NCBI RefSeq assembly: GCF_007829875.1
Contig: NZ_VIWV01000001.1
Coordinates: 5,860,501-5,924,500, forward strand
Source: Streptomyces capillispiralis
GTDB taxonomy: Bacteria; Actinomycetota; Actinomycetes; Streptomycetales; Streptomycetaceae
Reading direction: 5' to 3'
Length of the DNA: 64,000 nt
The notes beneath the pieces were generated by a model. It did no database searches, was not told the origin of the DNA, and saw only the letters and a program-made list of their open reading frames with translations. Below, piece by piece: positions 1-8,683 of the stretch. How positions within the stretch are numbered: the first letter of the stretch is position 1; each line of letters starts with the position of its first letter. Both the position numbers and the translations under genes were made by a program.

Positions 1-207
1 CCCGTCGAGGAGCACCCACGCGGCGCCCCACAGATCCCAGCGGTAGGCGCGGTGGTAGCGGGACTCGAAGTGACGGGCGAAGTCCAGGACCGCCTCCGGG
101 TCCAGCCGCACGAGCCGCTCCACGAGCAGGTCGGCCTGCTCCTCCGGGTCGCCCTCGGCGTCCTCCCGGGTGGCGTCCACCAGCTCCCAGAACTCCGTCT
201 CGTCCAT
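1..207 (-). CDS. DUF4240 domain protein, N-terminal fragment
   Basis: The first 69 codons are visible; the gene runs off the left edge. The start is the ATG at 207. The visible protein begins MDETEFWELVDATRE and continues with an acidic segment and a Trp/Tyr-rich stretch (RYHRAYRWDLWGAAWVLLDG). An opening FWELV followed by conserved acidic and aromatic residues is typical of DUF4240 proteins, which are common in Streptomyces and have no established function. No membrane segment or signal peptide is seen in this part. It is co-directional with the WYL regulator upstream, 52 nt away, so the two may be cotranscribed. The family call rests on a short segment. Confidence 0.7.
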   Translation of the reverse strand, partial: MDETEFWELVDATREDAEGDPEEQADLLVERLVRLDPEAVLDFARHFESRYHRAYRWDLWGAAWVLLDG

Positions 208-259
208 CACGCGTCCAGCATCGGCCCTGGGGCCGGGCGACGCACCCGGAGTGCGCGCC

Positions 260-1237
260 CTACCGCGGCCGGTACAGCTCCGCCAGCCGCGCCGCCTGCG
301 CCGCGAACCGCTCCCGCAGGCTCCGCGGCGCCAGCACCTCCACCTCCGCCCCCAGCGCCGTCAGCTGCGTGTGCGCGACCTCCTCGGACTCCACCGGCAG
401 GGTCACCGTCACCCACCCGTCCCCGTCCGGCCCGCCCGCCCCGTCCAGCGCCTCCCGCGCCGACAGCGGATCCACGGCGTGCGGCAGCCGGCGCGCGCCC
501 TCCGCCGTCAGCCGCACCACGACCTCCGCCCGCAGGAGGGACCGCGCGAACTGCTCCGCCCGCTCCTCCCAGAACGCCGGCAGCTCGAAGTCCGCCGCCC
601 GCTCGAAGCGCTCCCCGCCGGCCTCCACGGCCGTGAACCGGTCGATCCGGTACACCCGGAAGGCCCCGCCGTCCGCCACCCGCGCGCACAGGTACCAGAC
701 GCCCGCCTTCAGCACGAGCCCGTACGGCTCCAACTCCCGCTCCACCAGGGCGTCGTCGCGCCGGTAGCGGGCGGTGATCCGCCGGTCGTCCCACACCGCG
801 TCCGCGACCTCGGGCAGCAGCGCGGGCGTCTCCGGCGCGCGGAACCAGTTCGGGGCGTCCAGGTGGAAGCGCTGCGCCGCCGTGCGGGAGGCGTCCCGCA
901 GGGACGGCAGCAGCGCCGCCGACACCTTCAGCCGGGCCGCCGAGGCCGCGTCCTCCAGTCCCATCTCGCGCAGCGCGCCCGGCACCCCCGACAGGAACAG
1001 CGCCTCCGCCTCGCCGCGCGCCAGCCCCGTCAGCCGCGTGCGGTACCCGCCGACCAGCCGGTAGCCGCCGATCCGCCCCCGCTCCGCGTACACCGGCACC
1101 CCGGCCTCCGACAGGGCCTGCGCGTCCCGGGTGACCGTCCGCTCCGACACCTCCAGCTCCCGCGCCAGCTCGGCGGCGGTCATGGAGGGCCGGGACTGCA
1201 GCAGCAGCACCATCTTGATCAACCGGGCGGCACGCAT
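260..1237 (-). CDS. WYL-domain transcriptional regulator (YafY type)
   Basis: The 325-aa protein has an N-terminal helix-turn-helix (about residues 1-60, with SERTVTRDAQALSEAG as the recognition region) followed by a WYL domain. The signature WYL tripeptide is present literally (VWYLCARVADGGAFRVYRID), and a WCX-like C-terminal part ends the protein. Such regulators bind a nucleotide or other ligand through the WYL fold and act on nearby or stress genes; the ligand here is unknown. No Shine-Dalgarno sequence precedes the ATG. A CATGAT box lies 6 nt before it, so a leaderless message is possible. The start lies only 13 nt from the aceE terminator hairpin, so its promoter must overlap that hairpin. 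Confidence 0.88.
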   Translation of the reverse strand: MRAARLIKMVLLLQSRPSMTAAELARELEVSERTVTRDAQALSEAGVPVYAERGRIGGYRLVGGYRTRLTGLARGEAEALFLSGVPGALREMGLEDAASAARLKVSAALLPSLRDASRTAAQRFHLDAPNWFRAPETPALLPEVADAVWDDRRITARYRRDDALVERELEPYGLVLKAGVWYLCARVADGGAFRVYRIDRFTAVEAGGERFERAADFELPAFWEERAEQFARSLLRAEVVVRLTAEGARRLPHAVDPLSAREALDGAGGPDGDGWVTVTLPVESEEVAHTQLTALGAEVEVLAPRSLRERFAAQAARLAELYRPR

Positions 1238-1249
1238 GGGCCCATCATG

Positions 1250-1284
1250 CAGGAGGCCCCCGCCGGGTGGGCGGGGGCCTCCTG
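1250..1284 (-). terminator. Rho-independent-type terminator of aceE
   Basis: A perfect 15-bp GC-rich stem (arms 1250-1264 and 1270-1284) with a 5-nt loop starts 14 nt after the aceE stop codon. There is no U-tract, as is usual in Streptomyces. Confidence 0.85.
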
Positions 1285-1298
1285 TCGTGATCCGGGCC

Positions 1299-4001
1299 CT
1301 ACAGGCCGTACTTCTCGCGCGCTTCCTTCACGGACGCCGCCTGGACCTCGCCGCGCCGGGCGAGCTGCGCCAGGGCCGCGACGACGATGGACTCGGCGTC
1401 GACACCGAAGTGGCGGCGGGCCGCGTCACGGGTGTCCGACAGACCGAAGCCGTCGGCGCCCAGCGACGAGTAGTCCTGCTCGACCCACTGCGCGATCTGG
1501 TCCGGGACCTGGCGCATGTAGTCGGAGACCGCCAGCACCGGACCCTCGGCGCCCTGGAGCGCCTGCCGGACGAACGGCACCCGGTCCTCGCCGCGCAGCA
1601 GCGCCTCGTCCGCCTCCATGGCGTCCCGGCGCAGCTCCGTCCACGAGGTGGCGGACCACACGTCGGCGGCCACGCCCCACTCCTCGGACAGCATCCGCTG
1701 CGCCTTCAGCGCCCAGTGGATCGCCGTGCCGGAGCCCAGCAGCTGGATCCGCGGCGCGTTCGCCACCGGGGTCAGGCCCGCCGACTCCGCCGTGTTGAAG
1801 CGGTACAGGCCCTTGACGATGCCCTCGTCGACACCGGCCGCCGACGGCTTGGCGGGCTGCGGCAGCGGCTCGTTGTAGACCGTCAGGTAGTAGAAGACGT
1901 TCTGGTCCTCGTCCGGCTTCGCCTCGCCGAACATCCGGCGCAGACCCTCCTTGACGATGACGCCGATCTCGTACGCGAACGCCGGGTCGTACGTCAGGGC
2001 CGCCGGGTTGGTCGCGGCGATGACCGGCGAGTGGCCGTCGGCGTGCTGCAGGCCCTCGCCCGTCAGCGTGGTGCGGCCGGCCGTGGCGCCGACCAGGAAG
2101 CCGCGGCCGAGCTGGTCGCCGAGCTGCCACATCTGGTCGCCGGTGCGCTGCCAGCCGAACATCGAGTAGTAGATGTAGAACGGGATCATCGTCTCGCCGT
2201 GCGTCGCGTACGACGTCGAGGCGGCGATGAACTCGGCCATGGCGCCGGCCTCGGTGATCCCCTCGTTGAAGATCTGACCGTTCTTGGCTTCCTTGTAGTA
2301 CATCAGCTGGTCGCGGTCGACCGGCTCGTACGTCTGGCCCATCGGCGAGTAGATGCCGAGGGACGGGAAGAGGCTCTCCATGCCGAAGGTGCGCGCCTCG
2401 TCGGGGACGATCGGCACCCAGCGCTTCCCGGTCTCCTTGTCGCGGACCAGATCCTTGACCAGGCGGACGAACGCCATGGTGGTCGCCACGTTCTGCGAGC
2501 CGGAGCCCTTGTCGAAGGCGGCGAACGCCTTGTCGGCGGGCTGCGGCAGCGGCGCGACCGGGTGGACGCGGCGGGCCGGGGCCGGACCGCCCAGGGCGGC
2601 GCGGCGCTCCTGGAGGTAGCGGACCTCGGGGGAGTCGGCGCCCGGGTGGCCGTAGGGGACCACGCCGTCGACGAAGTCGCTGTCCTTGATCGGCAGGCCC
2701 AGGCGGTCGCGCATCGCCTTGAACTCGTCCACCGTCAGCTTCTTCATCTGGTGGTTGGCGTTCTTCGAGGCAAAACCCTCACCGAGGGTGTGGCCCTTGA
2801 CGGTCTGCGCGAGGATCACGGTCGGCGCGCCCTTGTGGGCGAGCGCGGCCTTGTAGGCGGCGTAGACCTTGCGGGCCTCGTGGCCGCCGCGCGAGACGTG
2901 GAAGCACTCGAGGATCTTGTCGTCGCTCAGCAGCTTCGCCATCTCGACGAGCGCCGGGTCCTTGCCGAAGAAGTCCTCGCGGATGTAGGCGGCGTCGCGC
3001 GTCTGGTACGTCTGCACCTGCGCGTCCGGTACCTCGCGCAGCCGGCGGACCAGCGCGCCCGTGGTGTCGAGCTGGAACAGCTCGTCCCAGGCGGTGCCCC
3101 ACAGGGTCTTGACGACGTTCCAGCCGGCGCCGCGGAACTGGGCCTCCAGCTCCTGCACGATCTTGAAGTTGGCGCGGACCGGACCGTCGAGGCGCTGCAG
3201 GTTGCAGTTGATGACGAAGGTCAGGTTGTCCAGCTGCTCGCGGGAGGCGAGGGTGAGCGCGGTCGTCGACTCGGGCTCGTCCATCTCGCCGTCGCCGAGG
3301 AACGCCCACACGTGCGACTCGGAGACGTCCTTGATGCCGCGGCTGGTCAGGTAGCGGTTGAAGCGCGCCTGGTAGATCGCGGAGATCGGGCCGAGGCCCA
3401 TGGAGACGGTCGGGAACTCCCACAGCCAGGGCAGGCGCCGCGGGTGCGGGTACGACGGCAGGCCGTTGCCGCCCGCCTCGCGGCGGAAGTTGTCCAGGTG
3501 CTGCTCGCTGATCCGGCCGTCGAGGAAGGCGCGGGCGTAGATGCCGGGGGAGGCGTGGCCCTGGATGTAGAGCTGGTCGCCGGAGCCGTCACGCTCCTTG
3601 CCGCGGAAGAAGTGGTTGAAGCCGGTCTCGTACAGCCAGGCGGCGGAGGCGAAGGTGGCGATGTGGCCGCCGACGCCGTATTTGCTGCCGCGGGTCACCA
3701 TGGCCGCCGCGTTCCAGCGGTTCCAGGCGGTGATCCGGTGTTCCATCTCCTCGTCGCCGTCCACGACGGGCTCGGCGGGGGTGGGGATGGTGTTGACGTA
3801 GTCGGTCTCGAGGAGCTTCGGCAGCGCGATGCCGGCGCCCTCGGCGCGCTCCAGCGTGCGGCGCATCAGGTACGCGGCACGGTGCGGCCCGGCCGCCTTG
3901 GTGACGGCGTCCAGGGAGGCCTGCCACTCGGCGGTCTCCTCGGGGTCGCGGTCCGGGAGCTGGTCGAGCTCGCTCGGCTGGATGGCGTTGGGGTCGGTCA
4001 T
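1299..4001 (-). CDS. aceE: Pyruvate dehydrogenase E1 component, homodimeric
   Basis: This 900-aa enzyme decarboxylates pyruvate with thiamine diphosphate and passes the acetyl group to the lipoyl domains of E2. It is the fused alpha2-type E1 of about 900 residues, not the heterotetrameric alpha/beta type. The ThDP/Mg motif GDGEMDEPE lies at about residues 236-244, with H149/H113-type active-site segments (QGHASPGIYARA, GGHIATFASA) before it. I chose the ATG at 4001 (MTDPNAIQPS) over the upstream in-frame codon because AGGAAGG precedes it at good spacing. E2 and E3 are encoded at 5.1-8.4 kb, and a GntR/FCD regulator gene lies directly upstream. The gap to that regulator contains a promoter with an overlapping palindrome (4108-4137). 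Confidence 0.97.
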   Translation of the reverse strand: MTDPNAIQPSELDQLPDRDPEETAEWQASLDAVTKAAGPHRAAYLMRRTLERAEGAGIALPKLLETDYVNTIPTPAEPVVDGDEEMEHRITAWNRWNAAAMVTRGSKYGVGGHIATFASAAWLYETGFNHFFRGKERDGSGDQLYIQGHASPGIYARAFLDGRISEQHLDNFRREAGGNGLPSYPHPRRLPWLWEFPTVSMGLGPISAIYQARFNRYLTSRGIKDVSESHVWAFLGDGEMDEPESTTALTLASREQLDNLTFVINCNLQRLDGPVRANFKIVQELEAQFRGAGWNVVKTLWGTAWDELFQLDTTGALVRRLREVPDAQVQTYQTRDAAYIREDFFGKDPALVEMAKLLSDDKILECFHVSRGGHEARKVYAAYKAALAHKGAPTVILAQTVKGHTLGEGFASKNANHQMKKLTVDEFKAMRDRLGLPIKDSDFVDGVVPYGHPGADSPEVRYLQERRAALGGPAPARRVHPVAPLPQPADKAFAAFDKGSGSQNVATTMAFVRLVKDLVRDKETGKRWVPIVPDEARTFGMESLFPSLGIYSPMGQTYEPVDRDQLMYYKEAKNGQIFNEGITEAGAMAEFIAASTSYATHGETMIPFYIYYSMFGWQRTGDQMWQLGDQLGRGFLVGATAGRTTLTGEGLQHADGHSPVIAATNPAALTYDPAFAYEIGVIVKEGLRRMFGEAKPDEDQNVFYYLTVYNEPLPQPAKPSAAGVDEGIVKGLYRFNTAESAGLTPVANAPRIQLLGSGTAIHWALKAQRMLSEEWGVAADVWSATSWTELRRDAMEADEALLRGEDRVPFVRQALQGAEGPVLAVSDYMRQVPDQIAQWVEQDYSSLGADGFGLSDTRDAARRHFGVDAESIVVAALAQLARRGEVQAASVKEAREKYGL

Positions 4002-4107
4002 GTCGCCGCCTTCCTCAGTCGAAGGGGGTTCCCTCATCGGTAAGGGTTCGGGGTGCCCTTGGTCTTTGGCAGGACAGGGCGTGGGCTCCGGTGGAAGCCC
4101 GCTGGCG

Positions 4108-4137
4108 ACTGTAACTCGCTGATCGATGATCGATCAA
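4108..4137 (-). promoter_or_regulatory. Predicted aceE promoter
   Basis: Read on the minus strand there is TTGATC (4132-4137), an 18-nt spacer and TACAGT (4108-4113), a good fit to a housekeeping promoter. It is 107 nt upstream of the aceE start codon. This is a visual prediction, not a mapped start site. Confidence 0.6.
4120..4136. promoter_or_regulatory. 17-bp palindrome over the aceE promoter (candidate operator)
   Basis: TGATCGAT-G-ATCGATCA is a perfect inverted repeat (8-bp arms, one central base). It covers most of the predicted -35 and the spacer of the aceE promoter, where a repressor would block polymerase. The upstream GntR/FCD protein is the obvious candidate ligand, by analogy with PdhR-type control of pyruvate dehydrogenase in other bacteria. 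That link is inference. Confidence 0.6.
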
Positions 4138-4289
4138 AGGGTTGAGGGGCAAAATCTCTTGATCACGAGAAAGTAGGCACGGGGTGCCTCCGGCGATGGC
4201 ACCGGGTGACTGCCCGGAGGGGGTGTTTGCGCAGGTGAGGCGGTGTGTGCGCAGAAGAGTCCGGACGAGCGCACCGGCGGGGGAACCCG

Positions 4290-4913
4290 CTACGCCCGCG
4301 GCGCGCACCCCAGCACATGCGCCTTCACCAGTTCCGCGATCCGCGGGTCCCGCCGGCGGAACGCCGCCACCAGCTCCTCGTGCTCCTCGGCGTACGACTG
4401 CTGCACCGTCCCCAGCCACCGTATCGACAGGGCCGTGAACACCTCGATCCCCAGCCCCTCCCAGGTGTGCAGCAGCACCGAGTTGCCGGCCGCCCGCACC
4501 AGCTCCCGGTGGAACGCCACGGTGTGCCGCACCTGGCCCGTCCCGTCGGACAGCCGGTCCGCCTCGTACAGCGCCGCGACGTGCGGTTCCAGGGCCGAGC
4601 AGTCCTCCGCCAGCCGCGCCGCCGCCAGCTCCGCCGCGATCGCCTCCAGGCCCGCCCGGACCGGGTAGCTCTCCTCCAGGTCGGCGGCCGTCAGGTTCCG
4701 CACCCGTACGCCCTTGTTGGGCGCCGACTCGATCAGCCGCAGCGACTCCAGCTCGCGCAGCGCCTCCCGCACCGGCGTCTGGCTGACCTCCAGCTCGGTC
4801 GCGATCCGCCGCTCCACGATCCGCTCGCCCGGCTTCCAGCGTCCGCTGATGATCCCTTCCAGGATGTGCTCGCGGATCTGTTCGCGCAGCGAGTGGACGA
4901 CGGGCGCGGTCAT
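4290..4913 (-). CDS. GntR-family (FCD subfamily) transcriptional regulator
   Basis: The 207-aa protein has an N-terminal winged helix (about residues 8-70, with the GntR signature TPVREALRELESLRLI) and an all-helical FCD ligand-binding domain with the expected Arg/His-containing helices (RAGLEAIAAELAA, VRHTVAFHRELVRAAGN). FCD regulators usually sense small carboxylic acids, and in other bacteria members (PdhR, LldR) control pyruvate dehydrogenase or lactate use. AAGGAG precedes the ATG at 7 nt. It lies directly upstream of aceE on the same strand, so control of aceE is likely but unproven. Direct repeats in its own leader (4922-4929 and 4962-4969) could serve autoregulation. Confidence 0.92.
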   Translation of the reverse strand: MTAPVVHSLREQIREHILEGIISGRWKPGERIVERRIATELEVSQTPVREALRELESLRLIESAPNKGVRVRNLTAADLEESYPVRAGLEAIAAELAAARLAEDCSALEPHVAALYEADRLSDGTGQVRHTVAFHRELVRAAGNSVLLHTWEGLGIEVFTALSIRWLGTVQQSYAEEHEELVAAFRRRDPRIAELVKAHVLGCAPRA

Positions 4914-4921
4914 GATGGCTC

Positions 4922-4969
4922 CTTAGACAGGGGCTCACCGGCCCCCCAGAGGGCGTTGACGCTTAGACA
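4922..4969. repeat. Direct repeat CTTAGACA x2 in the gntR leader
   Basis: CTTAGACA occurs at 4922-4929 and again at 4962-4969, 40 bp apart (about four helical turns), just upstream of the GntR start codon. It may be a regulator binding site; this is speculative. Confidence 0.4.
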
Positions 4970-5083
4970 ATACGGCCGTGGGCCCGCCCGGGAGGCGCGC
5001 ACGGGGGCGCTTTCGCCCAGGTGAGACGAGACTTACATGTTCCCTACAGCCGCGGCGCGGCGGCATCGCCGCCGCCCAACGCC

Positions 5084-5129
5084 GGTGCCCCCGCCCGGAA
5101 AGCTCCGTGAGCTTCCGGACGGGGGCACC
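5084..5129 (-). terminator. Terminator downstream of sucB
   Basis: A long imperfect hairpin has outer arms GGTGCCCCCG / CGGGGGCACC and an inner AGCT-containing stem. It lies 25 nt beyond the sucB stop codon. Confidence 0.8.
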
Positions 5130-5154
5130 GTACGACCGTGTCAGTGACCGCGGG

Positions 5155-6993
5155 TCACAGGCCGAGCTCGACCTCGAACTCGCCCGCCTCCAGGATCGCC
5201 TTGACCGCCGTCAGGTAACGGGCCGCGTCGGCACCGTCCACCAGGCGGTGGTCGTAGGAGAGGGTCAGGTAGGTCATGTCGCGGACGCCGATGACCGTGC
5301 CCTCCTCGGTCTCGATGACGGCCGGACGCTTGACCGTGGCACCGATGCCGAGGATCGCGACCTGGCCCGGGGGCACGATGATCGTGTCGAACAGCGCGCC
5401 GCGCGAACCGGTGTTGCTGATGGTGAACGTGCCACCCGCCAGCTCGTCCGGCGTGATCTTGTTGCCGCGCACCTTGGCCGCGAGGTCGGCCGTGGCCTTG
5501 GCGATACCGGCGATGTTGAGGTCACCGGCGTTCTTGATGACCGGGGTCATCAGGCCCTTCTCGGAGTCCACCGCGATACCGATGTGCTCGGTGTCGAAGT
5601 AGGTGATGGTCCCCTCGGCCTCGTTGATCTTGGCGTTGACGGCCGGGTGGGCCTTCAGCGCCTGGGCCGCGGCCTTGACGAAGAACGGCATCGGGGAGAG
5701 CTTGACGCCCTCGCGCGCCGCGAACGCGTCCTTGGCCCGGGTGCGCAGCTTCATCAGACGGGTGACGTCGACCTCGACCACCGAGGACAGCTGGGCCTGC
5801 TCGTGCAGGGCCTTGACCATGTTGTCGCCGATGACCTTGCGGATCCGCGGCATCTTCACGGTCTGACCGCGCAGCGGGGAGGCCTCGAGGACCGGGGCCT
5901 TCTTCGCGGGGGCGGCCGGAGCCGCGGCGGCCGGGGCCGGGGCGGCGGTGGCGGCCTTCGCGGCCTCGGCGGCGGCGACGACGTCCTGCTTGCGGATGCG
6001 GCCGCCGACGCCGGTGCCCTTGACGGTGGACAGGTCGACGCCGTTCTCGGCGGCGAGCTTGCGCACCAGCGGGGTGACGTAGGCGCCCTCGTCCGTCGGC
6101 TGGGCGGCGGCGGGAGCGGCCGGAGCGGCGGCCGGAGCGGCCGGGGCCGCAGCGGGGGCCGGGGCGGCCGGCTGCGGAGCCGGAGCCGCGGGAGCCTGCG
6201 GGGCGGGCGCCGGGGCCGGGGCGGCCGGAGCGGGGGCGGCCGGCGCCGCCTGCTGCGGGGCCGGGGCGGGCTCGGGCTGCGCCGGGGCGGGCTCGGGCTG
6301 CGCCGGGGCCTCGGGGGCGGCCGGGGCCGGGGCGGCGGCGGGCGCGGCACCGGCCTCGCCGATGACGGCGAGCTTGGCGCCGACCTCGGCCGTCTCGTCC
6401 TCGCCGACCACGATCTCCAGCAGGGTGCCGGAGGCGGGGGCGGGGATCTCGGTGTCGACCTTGTCCGTCGACACCTCCAGCAGCGGCTCGTCGGCCTCGA
6501 CGGTGTCGCCGACCGACTTCAGCCAGCGGGTGACGGTGCCCTCGGTGACGGACTCGCCGAGCGCGGGCAGGACCACGTCCGTGCCCTGGGCGGAGCCGCC
6601 GCCGGCCGCGGCCTCGGCGGTGGGCGCCGGGGCGGGAGCGGCCTGCTCGGTGGACGGCTGCGCGGCCGGGGCCGGCGCGGGGGCGGGCGGGGCGGCCTGC
6701 TCGGCGGCGGGCGCCTGCTCGGCGGCCGGGGCCGGAGCGGCCTCCGGGGCGCCGCTGCCGTCGTCGATCAGCGCCAGCTCGGCGCCGACCTCGACGGTCT
6801 CGTCCTCGGCGACCTTGATGGAGGACAGCACGCCGGAGGCGGGAGCGGGGATCTCGGTGTCGACCTTGTCGGTGGAGACCTCGAGCAGCGGCTCGTCGGC
6901 CTCGACGCGCTCGCCCTCGGCCTTCAGCCAGCGGGTGACAGTGCCCTCGGTGACGCTCTCGCCGAGCGCGGGAAGGGTTACGGAAACCGCCAT
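5155..6993 (-). CDS. sucB: Dihydrolipoamide acyltransferase (E2) of 2-oxoacid dehydrogenase complexes
   Basis: The 612-aa E2 has two lipoyl domains (lipoylated lysines in TDKVD at K43 and K178), a long Ala-Pro linker (about 212-300), a peripheral-subunit-binding domain (about 306-340, VTPLVRKLAAENGVD) and a CoA-dependent acyltransferase domain ending in the catalytic YDHRLVDGA motif (near residue 580). It carries acyl groups from E1 to CoA. Annotators of Streptomyces usually name it sucB, but in actinobacteria a single E2 of this type serves pyruvate dehydrogenase (AceF/DlaT), so acetyl transfer is at least as likely as succinyl transfer. It lies 63 nt downstream of lpdA on the same strand, and the two form an E3-E2 operon. 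Confidence 0.95.
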   Translation of the reverse strand: MAVSVTLPALGESVTEGTVTRWLKAEGERVEADEPLLEVSTDKVDTEIPAPASGVLSSIKVAEDETVEVGAELALIDDGSGAPEAAPAPAAEQAPAAEQAAPPAPAPAPAAQPSTEQAAPAPAPTAEAAAGGGSAQGTDVVLPALGESVTEGTVTRWLKSVGDTVEADEPLLEVSTDKVDTEIPAPASGTLLEIVVGEDETAEVGAKLAVIGEAGAAPAAAPAPAAPEAPAQPEPAPAQPEPAPAPQQAAPAAPAPAAPAPAPAPQAPAAPAPQPAAPAPAAAPAAPAAAPAAPAAAQPTDEGAYVTPLVRKLAAENGVDLSTVKGTGVGGRIRKQDVVAAAEAAKAATAAPAPAAAAPAAPAKKAPVLEASPLRGQTVKMPRIRKVIGDNMVKALHEQAQLSSVVEVDVTRLMKLRTRAKDAFAAREGVKLSPMPFFVKAAAQALKAHPAVNAKINEAEGTITYFDTEHIGIAVDSEKGLMTPVIKNAGDLNIAGIAKATADLAAKVRGNKITPDELAGGTFTISNTGSRGALFDTIIVPPGQVAILGIGATVKRPAVIETEEGTVIGVRDMTYLTLSYDHRLVDGADAARYLTAVKAILEAGEFEVELGL

Positions 6994-7056
6994 GGTTTCG
7001 GTTGCTCCTTTAAAAGTGCGGAAGTCTGTGTCGTCGCGCCCGATGGACTGGGGGCG

Positions 7057-8445
7057 TCAGTCGTGGGCGTGGAGGGGCTTTCCGGCCAGGGCCAGGTGGG
7101 CCTCGCCGAGCGCCTCGTTCTGCGTCGGGTGGGCGTGCACGAGCTGGGCCACCTCGGCCGGCAGGGCCTCCCAGTTGTAGATCAGCTGGGCCTCGCCGAC
7201 CTGCTCGCCCATGCGGTCGCCGACCATGTGGACGCCGACCACCGCACCGTCCTTGACCTGGACGAGCTTGATCTCGCCCGCGGTCTTGAGGATCTTGCTC
7301 TTGCCGTTGCCCGCCAGGTTGTACTTGAGAGCGACGACCTTGTCCGCGCCGTAGATCTCCTTGGCCTTGGCCTCGGTGATGCCGACGGAGGCGACCTCCG
7401 GGTGGCAGTACGTCACCCGCGGGACACCGTCGTAGTCGACCGGGACGGTCTTCAGGCCGGCCAGACGCTCCGCCACCAGGATGCCCTCGGCGAAGCCGAC
7501 GTGCGCGAGCTGGAGGGTCGGGACGAGGTCACCGACGGCGGAGATGGTCGGAACGTTGGTGCGCATGTACTCGTCGACCAGGACGTAGCCGCGGTCCATG
7601 GCGACCCCGGCCTCCTCGTAGCCCAGGCCCTGGGAGACCGGGCCGCGGCCGACGGCGACGAGCAGGACCTCGGCCTCGAACTCCTTGCCGTCCGCCAGGG
7701 TGACCTTGACGCCGTCCTGGGTGTACTCGGCCTTCTGGAAGAACGTGCCCAGGTTGAACTTGATGCCGCGCTTGCGGAAGGCGCGCTCCAGCAGCTTGGA
7801 GGAGTTCTCGTCCTCGACCGGCACCAGGTGCTTCAGGCCCTCGATGATGGTGACGTCGGAGCCGAACGACTTCCACGCGGAGGCGAACTCGACACCGATC
7901 ACGCCGCCGCCCAGGACGATCGCGGACTTCGGCACGCGGTCCAGGACCAGGGCGTGGTCGGAGGAGATGATGCGGTCGCCGTCGATCTCCAGGCCCGGCA
8001 GCGACTTCGGCACGGAGCCGGTCGCCAGCAGGATGTGGCGGCCCTGGATCCGCTGGCCGTTCACGTCGACGGAGGTGGGGGAGGACAGCCGGCCCGCACC
8101 CTCGATGTAGGTCACCTTGCGGGAGGCGATGAGTCCCTGCAGGCCCTTGTAGAGCCCGGAGACGACATCGTCCTTGTACTTGTGGACGGCCGGTACGTCG
8201 ATGCCCTCGAAGGTGGCCTTCACGCCGAACTGCTCGCTCTCGCGGGCCTGGTCGGCGATCTCGCCCGCGTGCAGCAGGGCCTTGGTGGGGATGCATCCCC
8301 GGTGCAGGCAGGTACCGCCGACCTTGTCCTTCTCGATCAGGGCGACGTCCAGGCCCAGCTGAGCCCCGCGCAGGGCCGCGGCGTAACCACCGCTGCCACC
8401 GCCGAGGATCACTAGGTCGAAAACGGTGCTGGCGTCGTTCGCCAC
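7057..8445 (-). CDS. lpdA: Dihydrolipoyl dehydrogenase (E3)
   Basis: This FAD flavoprotein of 462 residues reoxidises the dihydrolipoyl groups of E2 using NAD+. The FAD-binding GGGSGGYAAA is at residues 15-24, the redox-active disulfide is C46/C51 in GGTCLHRGCIPTK, and the active-site histidine motif HAHPTQNEALGEA is near the C-terminus. I chose the GTG at 8445 (protein MANDASTVFDLVILGGG) because GGAGG precedes it at 7 nt and the family begins there; upstream extension reads non-homologous sequence. It is the first gene of the lpdA-sucB pair. Confidence 0.97.
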   Translation of the reverse strand: MANDASTVFDLVILGGGSGGYAAALRGAQLGLDVALIEKDKVGGTCLHRGCIPTKALLHAGEIADQARESEQFGVKATFEGIDVPAVHKYKDDVVSGLYKGLQGLIASRKVTYIEGAGRLSSPTSVDVNGQRIQGRHILLATGSVPKSLPGLEIDGDRIISSDHALVLDRVPKSAIVLGGGVIGVEFASAWKSFGSDVTIIEGLKHLVPVEDENSSKLLERAFRKRGIKFNLGTFFQKAEYTQDGVKVTLADGKEFEAEVLLVAVGRGPVSQGLGYEEAGVAMDRGYVLVDEYMRTNVPTISAVGDLVPTLQLAHVGFAEGILVAERLAGLKTVPVDYDGVPRVTYCHPEVASVGITEAKAKEIYGADKVVALKYNLAGNGKSKILKTAGEIKLVQVKDGAVVGVHMVGDRMGEQVGEAQLIYNWEALPAEVAQLVHAHPTQNEALGEAHLALAGKPLHAHD

Positions 8446-8623
8446 GTCACGTCCTCCATGCATGTGCGCCACGCCGGTCTCCAGTGACCGGTCGGCGGCT
8501 GGTGTGCGGCCGCTTGTTGCCTCGGCCCTTCGGTGGGGGCCCTGTCCTGCCGAGCCCCATCTTCGCACTTGTCGGCACGGAACGAGACGCCGGGCAGGCA
8601 TGTGAGACGCCCCACGTCTTCGG

Positions 8624-8677
8624 CCGGGTGAGCGGCCGGGGCCCCGCCGCTTCCGCGTGCGGGGCCCCGTCACCCGG
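8624..8677 (-). terminator. Terminator of pepA
   Basis: A perfect 10-bp inner stem (8638-8647 with 8659-8668) sits inside an outer CCGGGTG/CACCCGG stem, just past the pepA stop codon. Confidence 0.8.
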
Positions 8678-8683
8678 AGAAGG

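Noticed and set aside
1131..4043. Very long open frames opposite aceE, lpdA, pepA, the RND gene and others
   Set aside because: High GC in third positions opens the antisense frames; the products are Arg/Ala/Val-rich low complexity with no domains, while the other strand encodes clear enzymes.
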